Of a stretch of DNA of 64,000 nt, positions 37,001 through 49,600 are shown piece by piece. A program made the position numbers and the translations under genes. Position 1 is the stretch's first letter. Each line of letters begins with the position of its first letter. The stretch is taken from assembly GCA_964019425.1 (NCBI GenBank), contig OZ025805.1, positions 653,501 through 717,500 on the forward strand. Direction: 5' to 3'. Under the pieces are notes generated by a model that worked only from the letters and a program-made list of their open reading frames with translations, was not told where the DNA came from and searched no databases. This DNA comes from Flectonema sp. DT1601 (Eukaryota > Euglenozoa > Diplonemea > Diplonemida > Diplonemidae).

Positions 37001-40000
37001 TTATTCCACAAGACGCTTGCAACTCCTCGATCTTGTGCTTCTGGATTACACCTAATAAACCTTATTAGGTCAATACAGTTTTCAGCGATGACTTTTAGTA
37101 TACGAAGTACTCTTTGATCACAACCAGTGGTGTGTTTATTTATTAGAATTACGTGGTTTTCAGCATCTTCCAAACTGACTTTTTCAAGTAAGTTGGCGTC
37201 CAGCAGGATTTCGGGGGCTGATTCCCGGAGATTACTTTGTATCTGTATTTGGTTTTTGTTGTTGCTGTTGTTTTTTAAAAAATAATTTTATAAAAATTTT
37301 AAAAAAAAATTTCAAACCTGAAGATCAACGTGGTCAGTGTTAATAAGTAATCGAAATGCTTCCAAATCAGAAACCATACACGAGAGTGGGATCGCTCCGT
37401 TTACAATCAAATTAGTAACTTCAGGACTGATGTCCAGATGTTCTAACAGCGATTGCTCTTCTCGAATAGAAGACAGTTCGCTACTTGAGATTACTTGAGT
37501 GAGGACTTCAAGACACGTACTCTTTGGTGTGAATGATTTAATTCTGTCGGTTGCTCTACTGAGTAGAGATGGAAATTTATGATCGAGAGCGATATCACCT
37601 TCTCGTTCTTTATGAACGATGCTGAATTGATATCTGAGAATAATTGAATCATAATCTAAGATATCTGATAATACTGAAGAGAGTCTAACTGACTCGTCTA
37701 ACATTCTACAAAGTAATACATCTTCTTTACCTCTAATCACAGAGTCTAGGATAGACCCCGCGGATTTAGCTGTTTCGCCGATCTCCCATTTCAGAAGAAG
37801 GTCGTTTATTACTTTCTTTTGTTTCATTAGTTTTTCCAATGCCGCATCAAACATCTTCAAAGCTAAAGAAACACTTTCCTCAAAAGAAGAATCGCAAATT
37901 CGATTCCAGTCGTCTATCCGTTTCAAAATTCTTTGCAAATCCCTCCTGCTTATATTATTGTCTTTTATGTTTTTTCTTATTTGGTTGATCGACTCAGTTG
38001 TTTTGTTGGTGTACCAATCTGGAAGAATAAAATCACCATTTCCATTTCCACACAAAGGAGGAGAATTATACCCAACGACCCTAACAAGACAGTAGTGATG
38101 TGCGATGATCTGCTTTGCTAAGGATGAGTGGAAAAGGTTTGCTGAGTTGAATGATGATTTTGTTTTAAAAATCCAATTATCAAGTTTGATGGTCTCTGAG
38201 AATGACGGATGTTTAAACAACATTTCACAAACTCCATTAAACATTTTGTAAATACCTGGCAGTAGCTGAACTGTTGTTTTCCTCTTTGAGGAATTCGCTC
38301 CAGTTCCTGGAAGCAACTCTTTTATAACAGACGGGGCATTTGATGCTTGAAGGAGAAGACCGATACCTGCGTCTTGAACTCCTCGTGAGTTAGAAATCAT
38401 GTTTGCTATTGCATTATATCCAACATAGTCATTGGGATCTGGACTGATGTCTTGTCTTGGATGTAAAGTTAGTTCTCGTTGAAGAATTGTGCCCCCATCG
38501 TCGATTTCAATGTGGGTTTTTATTTTATTATCAACAGGTATTTCTGTTGTGATTTTAAATGATATTTTTCTTGGAGATTTTGACGGATGAGAGAGAACAA
38601 CAGATCCACTAAAAATAATTTCAGAAATTACTTTTTCAGGTTTGCTGAAATTAGGAGATTCGACTATCGATTCCATCTCACAGGGAATGAAAATATCATC
38701 AAAATCAGTTTCATAAAAATTTTTAATCAAAACATGGGAACGACAGATTTCTTCTTTACAAGAACTACTTTTCGGAGAACCTTCACTTTGACAGCTAAAT
38801 TGATCCACCGATGAGACAAACAATCCAACGACACTCAACGGAAGTTGATCATCAACATTATTATCCTCAACTGAAGCCATCCATAATACATTGGATATAT
38901 CTGGCGTGATGGTCGGTGTGATGGTCGATTGACTCACTCGAACCAACGTCGACTTATCCGATTCTGATAAACGAGTCCAAGACGCATTACAAATATTGCT
39001 TGATGAGGACGACGGTGTTATTTTTATTGTCAAACCATTAAAAGAAATAATAACAATTCCATTCACGTATTCAACTTTACCGACATCCCTGTAACCAGGG
39101 ATCATGTAGTTGTTGCTGCCCAGTAGTATATTAACTTGATATCCGTCGATTTGAATTATTTTCATCTGCTCGTCATTTCCAAAGGGAATCCCAGGAGATG
39201 GACCAGACCACAACCAATTACCATTAAAACTATTTTGAGCTGAATTTCCTATCAATTTGATTAAAGCAGGTTGGCTAGAGTCATCGAACAGATGAGAAGA
39301 CGTTGCCTGTAGAAATTCTAAACATGAAGATGACAGTTCACTGTTTGGAATGATTAATTCTGATTTTAGTAAACCTAAAAATGATATTAATAATCCAACA
39401 CTACCGTAAGATAGATCCGTAAATGTTGACCAGAATCTACACATTTCGGTCACTGACAGTCCGCTAACTGTGATAAGAGAAACGACTCTTCTGTCTAGTA
39501 ATTGAGAAGAATTACATTTCAATAAATATGATAAAAGTTTTTGGGTAAAATTAGGAAATGACTTGTCAGATGTGATTTTAGACATTATCTCACGCAACAA
39601 CGAACAATCATCATCTGAAATTCCGAGTGTCGAGATTCTATTAAACAATCGAACGAGAACTCCAAAACCATTCGATCTTTCATATTGCTGACGTACAAAA
39701 CTTCTAACACGCCATAAACCAGATTCATGACTACATGTCTGCAGGTGTTTATTATCCGCAGCGACTTCGATGTATACATTACCCAGTATTGCACCATACC
39801 AGTATTGCGGATTTATCGAAAAGTCTTCCGGAAAAGGAATATTTCTCATCTCGTCTTCAGTTGCGTGAAAAACCTCAAATTCGCTGTTAACGATAACGCT
39901 GTCGGATTGGTCTCCGTCAGAGAACCTTAACTCTGGATCAGACTGGAATAACTCAGTCGGTGTTCGTATTTGAAGCCAACAACCAATAACAGAATGTAAG

Positions 40001-40743
40001 CATCCACCACCTGATCCTAAATTTTCAGACTCAGGCGACTGCTGATAATCAAGAGACGGTGAGTAGTCTTGGTGTAACTTTGCCTGTGAGATAAACTCAC
40101 ACAACACAGGTTGAGACAGGGACGTGACGTATATATGTTCAGCACATTTTTCAATATATTCCTTGTATTGGGATATGTATCCTTCTTTCAACTGGTTTTT
40201 TTTTATAGTTTTTTGAATCTCCTCTGACGATAGCAAAGAACCACCTCTCTGATAGTCTCCTGAGTTGTTAACTACGTCACGGAGAATGGATATGTAGAAT
40301 TCGGTTGTGTGGTTGGATGGATCTACCTTCACGTTCATGCAACGAACTATTTTATATAAAAATAAATAACTCGAAGGATCTGAATGTGGTATGAGTCTTT
40401 CTGAAAAAATCCAATTTTGAATACAAGAATGAATCACCCCCCCCGACTTTATCGATAATGGTATTGTAATGGGAAGATAGTCTGATGAAGTCAGAAGAGA
40501 AGAAAGAATCGATTGCGTTATTGTATTTAGTTTTTCTGATGATACCCGAGCCTTAAGTGCGTCTCTAAACACCATAGCTGCTAGTATTTGTTTGACATTC
40601 TGAATTGATTTTATTAAGATGATGCTTTCCTTGATGGTCTCCTCATCGAATCGTTCTTCCTCTACAACACCTCGTAGCAGCCGTTCACAGTCATCGGTAA
40701 CTCCGCAATCCAGCTGGCTTCCCAAAAGTATTTTCCATTTCAT
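22027..40743 (-). CDS. Giant RNF213-like AAA+ ATPase (~6,089 aa) without recognisable RING; PDZ- and SPRY-like domains
   Basis: Six exons: 40743-37318, 37242-29269, 29191-27373, 27293-23497, 23342-23250 and 23187-22027. All five junctions keep frame (phases 0,0,1,0,0). Exon 2 carries three P-loops: HGTGKT (near 32845), GASGTGKT (near 31760) with Walker B VVMLDELN (near 30795), and GPPGTSKT (near 29990) with LLFIDEAG (near 29780). The sequence around the last, 'WFGLRDLFHYMRFLRRR', and 'SPFLNRLEKF' in exon 3 are RNF213 hallmarks. RNF213 is a dynein-like mechano-ATPase and E3 ligase acting on lipid droplets and intracellular pathogens. Before the ATPase core lie a PDZ-like segment (35680-35450) and two SPRY-like segments (about 35310-35000 and 34830-34530). 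A second PDZ-like segment is in exon 6 (about 22600-22370). I found no C3HC4 RING between the AAA core and the C-terminal helical region, so ligase activity by RING is not supported. Human RNF213 is 5,207 aa. Confidence 0.9.
23423..23443 (-). repeat. 21-nt G homopolymer inside intron 4 of the RNF213-like gene
   Basis: The plus strand has 21 consecutive C, so the pre-mRNA has an unbroken G run followed by further G-rich bases. It lies in the 154-bp intron 23496-23343 and could form a quadruplex. Confidence 0.9.
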
Positions 40744-40761
40744 TTATTTTTTGGGGTCGCC

Positions 40762-40824
40762 CTGTGAACAAAATGAAGAATTGAAAAAAAGGGGAAAAAA
40801 AACACCAACCTGAAAGGTACTCAC
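40762..40824 (-). other. Probable 5' UTR intron of the RNF213-like gene
   Basis: A consensus donor (ATTAG|GTGAGTACC, GT at 40824-40823) and acceptor (TTGTTCACAG, AG at 40763-40762) frame 63 bp. Beyond the acceptor an in-frame TAA immediately precedes the ATG at 40743, which supports 40743 as the true start. Confidence 0.6.
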
Positions 40825-40830
40825 CTAATA

Positions 40831-43800
40831 CCCCGATAGGCTGCCTCTACTACCAATTTGTAAGGGACTTCCAATCAATTTTGGTTGATCGATGATTGTC
40901 ATGGCATTGCATCCCTGTGCTGTTTTGAGAAAGAATTTATATTCAAAAAAAATGATGTCCGTGTCACTACCAAAAACAGATGATCGCATACGTACTAATT
41001 ATACTTTAATTTCTAAAGCGTCAGCCTAAATAATTAGGACCCCCACACCGATCACACTCGTTATTGAACTCCAGACACGTGCAGGGAGTGAAGCGAATTG
41101 TTTTTTTTTTGTTTGTTTGTTTGCTTTTTTTTTTTTTTTTAAAAAAACAAGATAAATGAGAGGGCGGCCACCGTAGTAAGAAGGCTAACAGTCGTGGTTT
41201 TTTTTGAAAGAGAGGGAGACAATTACTATTCTGCGTGAAGAAAGATGACCCTTGGCATATGCTGTTTTTCACAAATCCTTAATAAAACCAAAAACAACAT
41301 AACAAATGTGCCTCGAGGTAGGGCGAGTCTTCCCTACACTAGAACACAAAAGAGGTCACCTCCTTCCAACAGATTTACTAACGATTTGCTGCTTCAACCA
41401 ATCAGAAAGAGAGGGGGGGAAGAAAAAGTTTAAAAAAAAAAAAAACTGACTAACTGCTCTATTGGAATTCTTATATTTTTTTTTTTAAATAAAAGAATGT
41501 AAGGGAAAGATTAGGGGGGTAAACTGAAATATTTTTTTCTTGTTTATTTTTTTTGAAGTCTTCCACACTGAAAGGAAAACAAAAAAGAACTGGTCAGCGG
41601 CAGCGTATTACGCGATTGCAACATAAACTAGAAGAGAGGGGGGAAAAAAAGCAACAACAAAAAAGAAAACGGGTACTAACGAGAACGGAGAACACGGGGT
41701 GTTTTTTTTTTTTTCCCAACAACCCCACCGTAGTGTCCCTTTTTTTTTATATCGAAAAGAACGACCTTATAATACCTAAAGCACCTGTTAAACCACACGT
41801 CGTAAGCGGGCTGCGGTTTTGTCGTTCGATGTATTCCGCTGAACGGGTAAAATATAGAGAAATAATAACATCCACAAATGGCTACGTAACAAAAATAAAT
41901 AATACGGGCTTTGTCAACGGAGCCTTCAATCCAGTTTTTTTTTTTTTTTTTCCCCAGAAACATTTTGCATTCACACAATAGCAATATAGAAGAAAGGTCT
42001 TCCACACGATGACTAAGTAATAATTGGACAACAAAGTCGGTCAAAAAAAAAAAAAGAAATCAGCGAAGTCAAAAAAAAAAAAAAAAAAAAACTTTAATTC
42101 AGTAGTAAGTCGTCAGGTATCAAGATGAAACAATGAGAACCACTTACCACGTGATTCCAGTAATCTAGAATGATTGCTAAGGTGACCAAGCGACGTTAAT
42201 ACAAAGGGTAAACTTGTGCTATTGTTTCTTTTTTTTTTTTTTTTTTTTTTTTTCCTCCTCTAACTCTGAGCATATTTACTTCCTCACCAGGAGCAACATT
42301 GGGAAACGGATGTGTGGATCGACACGATGGTAATTTGTTGTAAGTGGCCAGTATTGGGCGTTTGTTTTTAGAGAGAGGCCCCAGTCGCATTTTTTTATTT
42401 TATTTTTAGTTAGTTAGTTTTATTCTCTTTTTTTTTTTTTTTTAAAAAAAGGGGGGAAAAAAAAACTAAAAAACTACCAGCAAACACGTAGTAGAGCACA
42501 CCTTAGCAACCTCGCTACAGCAGTAGATAAGTGAGATGTGGGAAAATCGCATAAAAAAAATACACAAAAAAATGTATTTATTAGCAAAAAAAAAAAAAAA
42601 AAAAAAAAATCAGAACAGTAGAATCTGGTAGTGTCTGGTAGTAGATAATATTTCGGTAAGCCAATGCCACAGTCATGTTATATATATTTTTTTTTGTTGT
42701 TTAAACATCAGAGAATCAAACAAACGATAAAACACTACCGCGGAAACGTCGTCTTAAGAGAAACTATTCACATTTTTTTTTAAAAAAAAAAAAAATGAGA
42801 CAAAAATTAACAATCGCTGTAACAATAAGATGATAATAAAAAGAAGAAAAAAAGAAAGAAAAATAAAGAAAAGAGAGCAAGCAAGCAATAAATAATATCA
42901 GAACAGAATAATTTAAAAAAAATATTAAAAAAAAAAGCTAAATATTAAACAAAGAAATACAAAGCTTAATTAGAGTATGAATTTACCATAAAACACCAAA
43001 AAGAAGGGGAAAATAACACGTCATTCTATAGGTTTCACTGCGGAATACGCACTTTCAGGAGCATAAGTTCTGAGTATTTCATTCTACTGTTTTTTATAAC
43101 GGTAATACCAAGGTGTTCCATTTCAAAAAAAAAAAAAAAAAAAGTTCCATATCGAAATATCTGCAGCTCGTTCAAATGATGAATGAGAATTTACCCCCCC
43201 CCCCTCACCATCATCAGTGCTAGCTATAATCGTCTTTTTTTATTTGCGCTTTTTTTTTTTTTTTTTTTTTTCCTTACTGTCAGTGAAGAGCAGAATATTT
43301 TCGATCAAAAAAAAAAAAAAAAAAACTCTGCTTCCAGAAGCATGTCTTTGTGAATAGTCGCGTTACATGAATTTTTTTACAACTTAAAAAAACCAAAAAA
43401 AAAAAAAAAAAAAAACAAGAATAGGATCTGACATTCCAGGATGATGTGATCCCCCTGGTTTACGTGGTGATAGTTTTATGTAGTTATTAATAAGAAAATA
43501 TGTATAAAAAAAATAATAATGAAAAAATTATCAGCCACACGTCAATAGCTACTTTACATTTGAAAAAAAGAAGTGTGAGATTACAATCTTAAGTCTGATT
43601 AATTTGATTTGTTTTTGTTTTTTTTTTCGCACAAATTGAAGTTGTGGTATAATTGGAGAAAAAAAAGTTTTTTCATCAGCATGCTGTCATGACCTGTGAC
43701 AATGCAGGGTTTTCACTCTTTTTTTTTTTTTTCTTTTTTTTTTAAAAAGTTGAGCTGCATTATTATGGTTGTGCTTGAGTTTGTTTTTCCTCCATGTCCC

Positions 43801-44603
43801 TTTTTGTGAAAAGGACAAAGGGAATAAAATGTTTTTTTTTTTTTTTTAAAAAAACAAAAAAGAGTTCTCGCTAACCGGATCAGTGAGTATCAGCCGCTAG
43901 AAAAAGAACTGTGACGCAGCTATGAGTCTTACTCACTTTCCGTGATGTTTTTTTTTTTTTTTTTTCTCCAGGTTGAATCGTTAGCAAAGTTCCTATTAAA
44001 AGGAAAAACAGAACACGTATAGAAAAAAACTTTGTTTGACAAAAAAAAAAATAATAATAATAATAAATCTTTTTGAACTAAAGAAGCGGATCAGCACCTC
44101 TTATTTTTTTTGTTGTTGTTGTTTTTTTTTTTTTTTTTTTCTAAATAAAAACTTTCCGAGAAATTCGAAGAAGGAAACAAAAGTAAAAAAACAAATTGCG
44201 GAACAGAAACATGTTACTCTTGGATGAAATCCACCTTGTAAGAAAGTCTGGTTTCGTGAAGAATGCCTTAAAAGACTCACGTAGTTGTTGACTTGCTTAG
44301 TAGTACGTACAGTTATACGAATGGATTATTGACTTGTCCAATAGACGGTTGTACATAAACAAACAGGAAAAAGATCTCTCAATAAGAAGTGCAGTAGAAA
44401 TAGTTTTGAAAAAGACCAAACTGGACTTTTGCTTTTTTTTTTTTTTTTTTTTTTCTTTTTTTAAAATTAATCACATGCAGAACCCACATAGCAAACGCAG
44501 AGTAAAACTCACTAATTTTTTTTTTTTTTTATGGTCAGCGACGACATCGAATAAAGTAAATAAAATTCCTCTAAAAAATCAGATAGGACCGTTGATTTTT
44601 AAT
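40831..44603. other. Gene-poor, homopolymer-rich region
   Basis: No gene can be supported. Poly(A)/poly(T) runs of 10-26 nt separate unique islands of 50-200 bp. Some islands carry short open frames with splice-like borders: a minus-strand frame at about 42390-42280, another at about 42215-42147 ending in CACGTG|GTAAGT, and a terminal-exon-like frame at about 43090-43025. No chain of exons in compatible phase emerges, so I do not call a gene. Confidence 0.6.
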
Positions 44604-44892
44604 TTTAAACATAGATGGAAGTGCCCTCCAAATTTGGAGGGCGCCTGGTGAAAATCAGCCACAAAAATTTGTAGGGCCAAAATAGGGCCATTGTAGGGCC
44701 ATTGTAGGGCCATTGTAGGGCCAAAATAGGGCGCTGGAGGGCGCGTAGGGCGCTTTTTTAATTAAATTTAATATAATGCCGAGCTCATTTTGACACACCC
44801 CTGCCCTCAGCGAGGGTCGAATCGCATCTTATTTGACTTTTCTCCGGTTCGCCCGATCAAATGCGTCTCTGGGATATCAGTTTACTTGCCAC

Positions 44893-45127
44893 CAGTAAAC
44901 TTCTTTTTTTTCTCACAAGGTACCGTGAAGACCGGCCTATTAACAGGTTAGCAAGAACGCACTCTCCCTCCTCGAATCCCTCTATATTCGACTCGGTGCA
45001 TTTTGCGGGTTAATCAGCTCCTTGTAGATCTGGGATGCATCGTCCACTGAAATGAGTTTCAGCTTCAGGGATTGCAGCAGGCTCCGGAAGCTCTCAAGGA
45101 GTGGCCCATTGTTTTTGCCATTGTTGA
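44893..45127 (-). pseudogene. Captured gene fragment inside the TIR element
   Basis: The minus-strand reading begins MAKTMG and includes 'LKLKLISVDDASQIYK', the same as the copy at 57738-57499, but here two short replacements alter the frame after 'QIYK'. The homology starts and stops sharply (CAGTAAACTT at one end, GCCATTGTTGA at the other), as expected for a transduplicated piece. The parent gene is unknown. Confidence 0.75.
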
Positions 45128-45194
45128 CCTCCGAACCATGACCTGGAGGTCTCGGGTTCGAACCCCGTGACACCCTTTTTTCTCTTTTTCGAAA
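45123..45194 (+). pseudogene. tRNA-derived module (B box and 3' half)
   Basis: The sequence contains an intact pol III B box (GGTTCGAACCC), a 7-bp stem (GACCTCC/GGAGGTC) around a loop containing CCAT, and a TTTTTT terminator. The 5' half with the A box is missing, replaced by the captured gene fragment. About 70 bp, including sequence past the terminator, match 63372-63440 on the minus strand. Confidence 0.7.
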
Positions 45195-45611
45195 GACTGC
45201 CAAGCATGTCAAAAAAAATTTTTGGCTTCTGCGTCAAAATACTTGTGCGTCAGTGTAAGTCGACGTCAATTTAGCTGTCTTATAGTAATAAAAAAGGTAA
45301 AAAAAAGCGCCCTCCAAAATAATATTTATATTAAAAGCGCCCTACAAGCGCCCTACGCGCCCTCCAAATTGTAGGGCACTTCCATCTATGTTTAAATATA
45401 GATAAAAAAGTCCCACGAGGCTACGAAGCAACAGTAACAGGAGCAGATTGCAAACTTACTGAGAGTCTTATAGCATAGGCTGACAGAGCACACTGATCAC
45501 AGAACACCATTGTCAGTTTATCCAAACAAGAAACTCATTTCAAAAAAACTAAAGGGGAGGTGACGGGGACATTTATTTAAATATATAAAAAAACACGATT
45601 GATATTTAAAC

Positions 45612-46655
45612 GAGGTGAAACTTTGACAATGTAAAAACAGTAACAACTTTAGATATTAAAGAAAAACAAAAAATTAATATCAAAGTACTTGACTGAAAAA
45701 TATTTGTAGTTGTTAATCAAAGAAAATTACCACGACATTTAAACTAGAGGAATTTATGTTCGATTTTGTAAAAATACAACTGTATTGTATTATAAAAACA
45801 TAAACTAGGGGAAAGGAGAATAAGACAGAATTAGGGAAGAAAAAAAAAAACATCCAACAGAGTCCACTACGAAGGGGGAAAATAATTGTTTGAGTTTTTT
45901 TTTTTTTTTTGTAAAATACCAACTATACTGAAATACATTAACATAAAAAAAAAAAAAACTATAAAATAACAATCTGTCAAGGAAATAGTGAACTATGGTG
46001 ATGCTTAACTTAGTCTTTTTGAAGTAACAATTTAGGTTTCGAGAGTAATCCATGTACCTCTTTACCTATACTCTCTAATCACTGGGAGGAGGTGAAAGCT
46101 CGATAAAAGTATTTAAGAAAGAAGAAATAAACAGCAAAATAAACTTTAAAATACTCAAAAAAAAAAAAAAGAGAAAAGAGAAAAGTATTAAGTTTAAAAC
46201 TTAGAAGATTAGGGGGGTTAACCATTCGAGTTTGTACGTAAAATACAAATGTATTGTATCATAAACAACATAACGATAATTTAGCATTAGTTCCCAGATA
46301 CAGTGACTAGGTTACCGAGAAGATAAGGAGTGAAACTTTGACAATGTAAAAACAGTAACAACTTTAGATATCAACATAAAATTAATATCAAAGTACTCAA
46401 CCGAAAGAAATACTTGTAGTCAAAAAAAGGTCACGAGGAGGGTTAAAAATTGTTCGGGGGGATGTATGTTCGATTTTGTAAAAATTACAACTGTGTTGTA
46501 TCATAAAAACATAAAGATAATTTAACATTAGTTTTAAATACAGTGACTAAGGGTGATGCGCAACTTAGCATATTAAAGTAACTATTTAGGTTTCGAGAGT
46601 AATCCATATACCTCTTACCTCTATTCTCTCTCATCAGTATGGTGTAGAAGTAAGT
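45612..46655. repeat. Degenerate ~715-bp tandem duplication
   Basis: Three blocks occur twice in the same order. A block with TGAAACTTTGACAATGTAA is at 45616 and 46331. A block with TTCGATTTTGTAAAAA is at 45759 and 46469. A block with TTTAGGTTTCGAGAGTAATC is at 46031 and 46585. The offsets are 715, 710 and 554 bp, so the left copy has about 156 bp of extra poly(A/T)-rich sequence between the second and third blocks. A third relative of the second block lies at 46226-46310 and a short piece recurs at 53160. Confidence 0.75.
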
Positions 46656-49600
46656 CAGTCAAATGTTGAGACTGAGTCATTCCAGTTTGCAGGACTGGAA
46701 TGTAGTTACTTTGAGTTTCATGTTCATAAATAAAAAAAAAAAAAAAAAAAACGTTCGGGGGGGGAGGTTTTAAGAGCACCGGTGTGGTCTGCCTCTGGGG
46801 AGAAGAAAAAAAAAAAAGTCTAATTAATCAAAGGGCAAAACATTAACAATGTTGCAAGATATTGACGCAATTACTTATTTGGTAAATATTTAATAATAAA
46901 AAAAAAGGACAAAAAGAATTTAAACAAATAAGGAAACTGTTTCATTTTCTTTTTTAATGATAGTGTTACTTTTTTTTTATTTTTGTTTTTTTTTTTTTTT
47001 TTTTTTTTTTCTTCCATCCCAATCTATTTGTCTGTCTGCAACTATAAATTGCCGACTACAGGAAGGAGAGGGGGAAAAAAAAAGAAACAAAAAAAATCAA
47101 AAAAAAATTTAAAAAAAAATTGGCAAAACAAAATCAAGAAAGAAAAATAATAAAAAAAAAAAAAAAAAAAAAGAGAATCAAAAGATATCCCAGAACGACA
47201 AGAACAAAAAAAAAAATAAGAATATGAGTTTATTATTAAAAAAAAACACGTTCTGCTGTTCCATTCAACACCGTGGAATAGGGTAACTACTATTAATAAA
47301 GTTATACTATAAAGAAGAAAAAAAAAAAAGCACGAGGAAGAATGAGAGAGAAAGAGAGAGAAAAGTAGTTATCACCGTGAAGCAAATAATACGATCCATC
47401 ACAATACAGTACGCAACCTATTGACGTACGATATTTTACCATTACAGCCCACACACTTTAATGAATCATAACATACCAGCGACATTAACGACTGAGTTAA
47501 ACTACATGGGAAAAAAACTACTCCAGGATAGCTGTATATTACGAGTGCCCTATCAGAGTAACTCACAGCAACAGAAGACACAACTAGCAGCTCAACTGAA
47601 GGGAATGTAATTTTAATTTTATAAAAAAAAAAAAATTAAAAAAGGACACGCATTTTCAGTTTTCCACCATATGAGACCATCGAATTATTAATGAAAAAAA
47701 GAATAACAAAAAGATACTACAGCATAACGTAAAGAACAGCTTCTCGACGTAACTTCATCCAAATGAAAGGAAAAATTAAAAAATCACAAAAAAAAAAGAG
47801 ACAGAGAAAAGAGAGAGAAAAAGGACACAAAGCAACCTGAGCATCGTGTTTTGATCAGAAAGGAGACATAAGAAACTTGACATTCTCGAGGGGGGACAAA
47901 TTGATATTATTATTATTTTTTTTTTTGAAACCTTTTCACACTTAAAAGGAAAACTAAAATAACTGTTCCTGAACTGGCAATGTCATCGTAGCAAACAATT
48001 GATAAAAACAAAAGACCGCTACCAATGAGAAAGGAGAGTTTTTTTTTAACTTTAAAAAAGAAAAAAACAAGGAACGATCATAATTTTCAACTCTCAGTGT
48101 GCTATTAAGGAGGAAAGAAAAAAAGAAAAAAAAGAAAAAAGAAAAAGAAAAGGAACACAAAATAATATTATATTATTTTGGTCAACTCTCTCCATTATTT
48201 AAGTCATCCTCACAAGTGCTAAGAGAGTCATTTCCTGTTCAGAAACACAACTCTTTGTTGCGTGCACGAAAACGTTTTTTTCAAAATAAAAATAAAAGAG
48301 AAAAGGGAAAGAGATGTTTGCATATAAAAAGTTCTGCTACGGTGGCATACCAAACCGTAAACCTGAAAAAAAGGAGTGTTTGAACCATGCCAACATTGTT
48401 GTCCGTATTTGTGTTTTTTTGTTTGTTTTTTTGATCTTGCAATTAAGTTACGAAAAAAAAGGGAAAAATAAATAAAAAATAAAAATCATTCATAAACATA
48501 CAAAAGGCAGTGTCAAAAGGAAGAAAAGTCGACACAAAACCAAGTAAATTAAAGTTTTTTTTTTTTTCCCCACATATATAGTAATTTTTTTTGCTTTGAC
48601 AACAAAAAAAAAAAAAAAAAAAAACACACGATCATGATCAAGATGACCTAGTTAGATAAAAAGAGTGAAAAGTCTAACTAAAAACCTCAGAAACACTGTA
48701 GGCAATAGCTTCGACATTTCATATAGGAATTACAGCGTGATTTGAAAATTTAATTCTCCTCTCTCCGTGATTGTGAGATAATAAAAGGAAGTTCATAAAA
48801 ATAATCTATCACCTAAAACATAACAAAAAGATCGTTCTTTTGTTTCTTTTTCTTTTTTTTTTTTTTTTCCCCTTCCACATCAACTTCCAATACAAATGAT
48901 CAGACAAGAACAAGTAAAATAATTACCCACGCCGAGTGAAATTTGAAGTACACGTTGTAAGAATGAGGAATGGGATTACACAGTGACGTCATTGCAAATA
49001 ATATCAGTGAATACGAGTAATCAGGAAGAAAACCTTATTTAGTTCAACTGAGAGCATCTACAAAGATTAATTAATTAAGAATGTTCCCTTCGGATAAATA
49101 ATCAGCGTAAAGCCGAAAAACAATAATCACAACTCTCCAGTATCGTTTAAAAAAAAAAAAAAAAAAAGGGGGAACATCATATTGCGGTGGAAAGCTGGTT
49201 TATATTTTTGTTTTTTTTTGTTTTCCTCCCTAGGGGTAAGAACAAAGAGATTGATCGAGTGAATCGTGACAGCAGATCACGTCACCGCACCAAAACTCCT
49301 GTTAGAAGCTCAAGAGTACTGCATAAGTACTGCTTTAAACAAAACATACTCAGAAAAGAATAAAAATAAACTGATTCTACTATTTTGTTTTTTGTTTTTT
49401 GTTTTTTTTGTTTTTGAGAGGCGGGCCATTACCCCTTCCAGCAGTAAAGAGAAAATAGAAGAACTACTTTATTCTTCGACAAGCATGCACGAAGTGTCAA
49501 AGATAAAGGCAATATTATCAGTAAAGGAAATAAACAACAAAAGGACAAGGAGCAAAAATTAAGAAAAGAGTGACGATTAAAACATCACAAGCGGAAAGCT

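Larger units (their letters stand above)
44610..45390. mobile_element. 781-bp non-autonomous TIR transposon carrying a gene fragment and a tRNA-like module
   Basis: Inverted ends at 44610-44644 and 45357-45390 begin CATAGATGGAAGTGCCCT and match over about 34 bp with one mismatch and one indel. Both are flanked by TTTAAA (44604-44609 and 45391-45396). This is either a 6-bp target duplication or, being palindromic, part of the inverted repeat. Inside each end are arrays of a GTAGGGC motif (four or more copies at 44667-44752). The interior holds a 235-bp segment also found at 57499-57744 and a tRNA-like 3' half. No transposase is encoded. The superfamily is not clear from the ends. Confidence 0.85.

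Noticed and set aside
41100-41140. Poly(T)/poly(A) tracts as retrotransposon tails
   Set aside because: Such runs are everywhere in this genome, without target duplications or adjoining retroelement sequence.
42196-42390. 64-codon minus-strand frame starting MRLGPLSKNKRP
   Set aside because: It looks protein-like and has GT donors nearby, but no downstream exon in a compatible phase could be found and it ends in a poly-Lys homopolymer.
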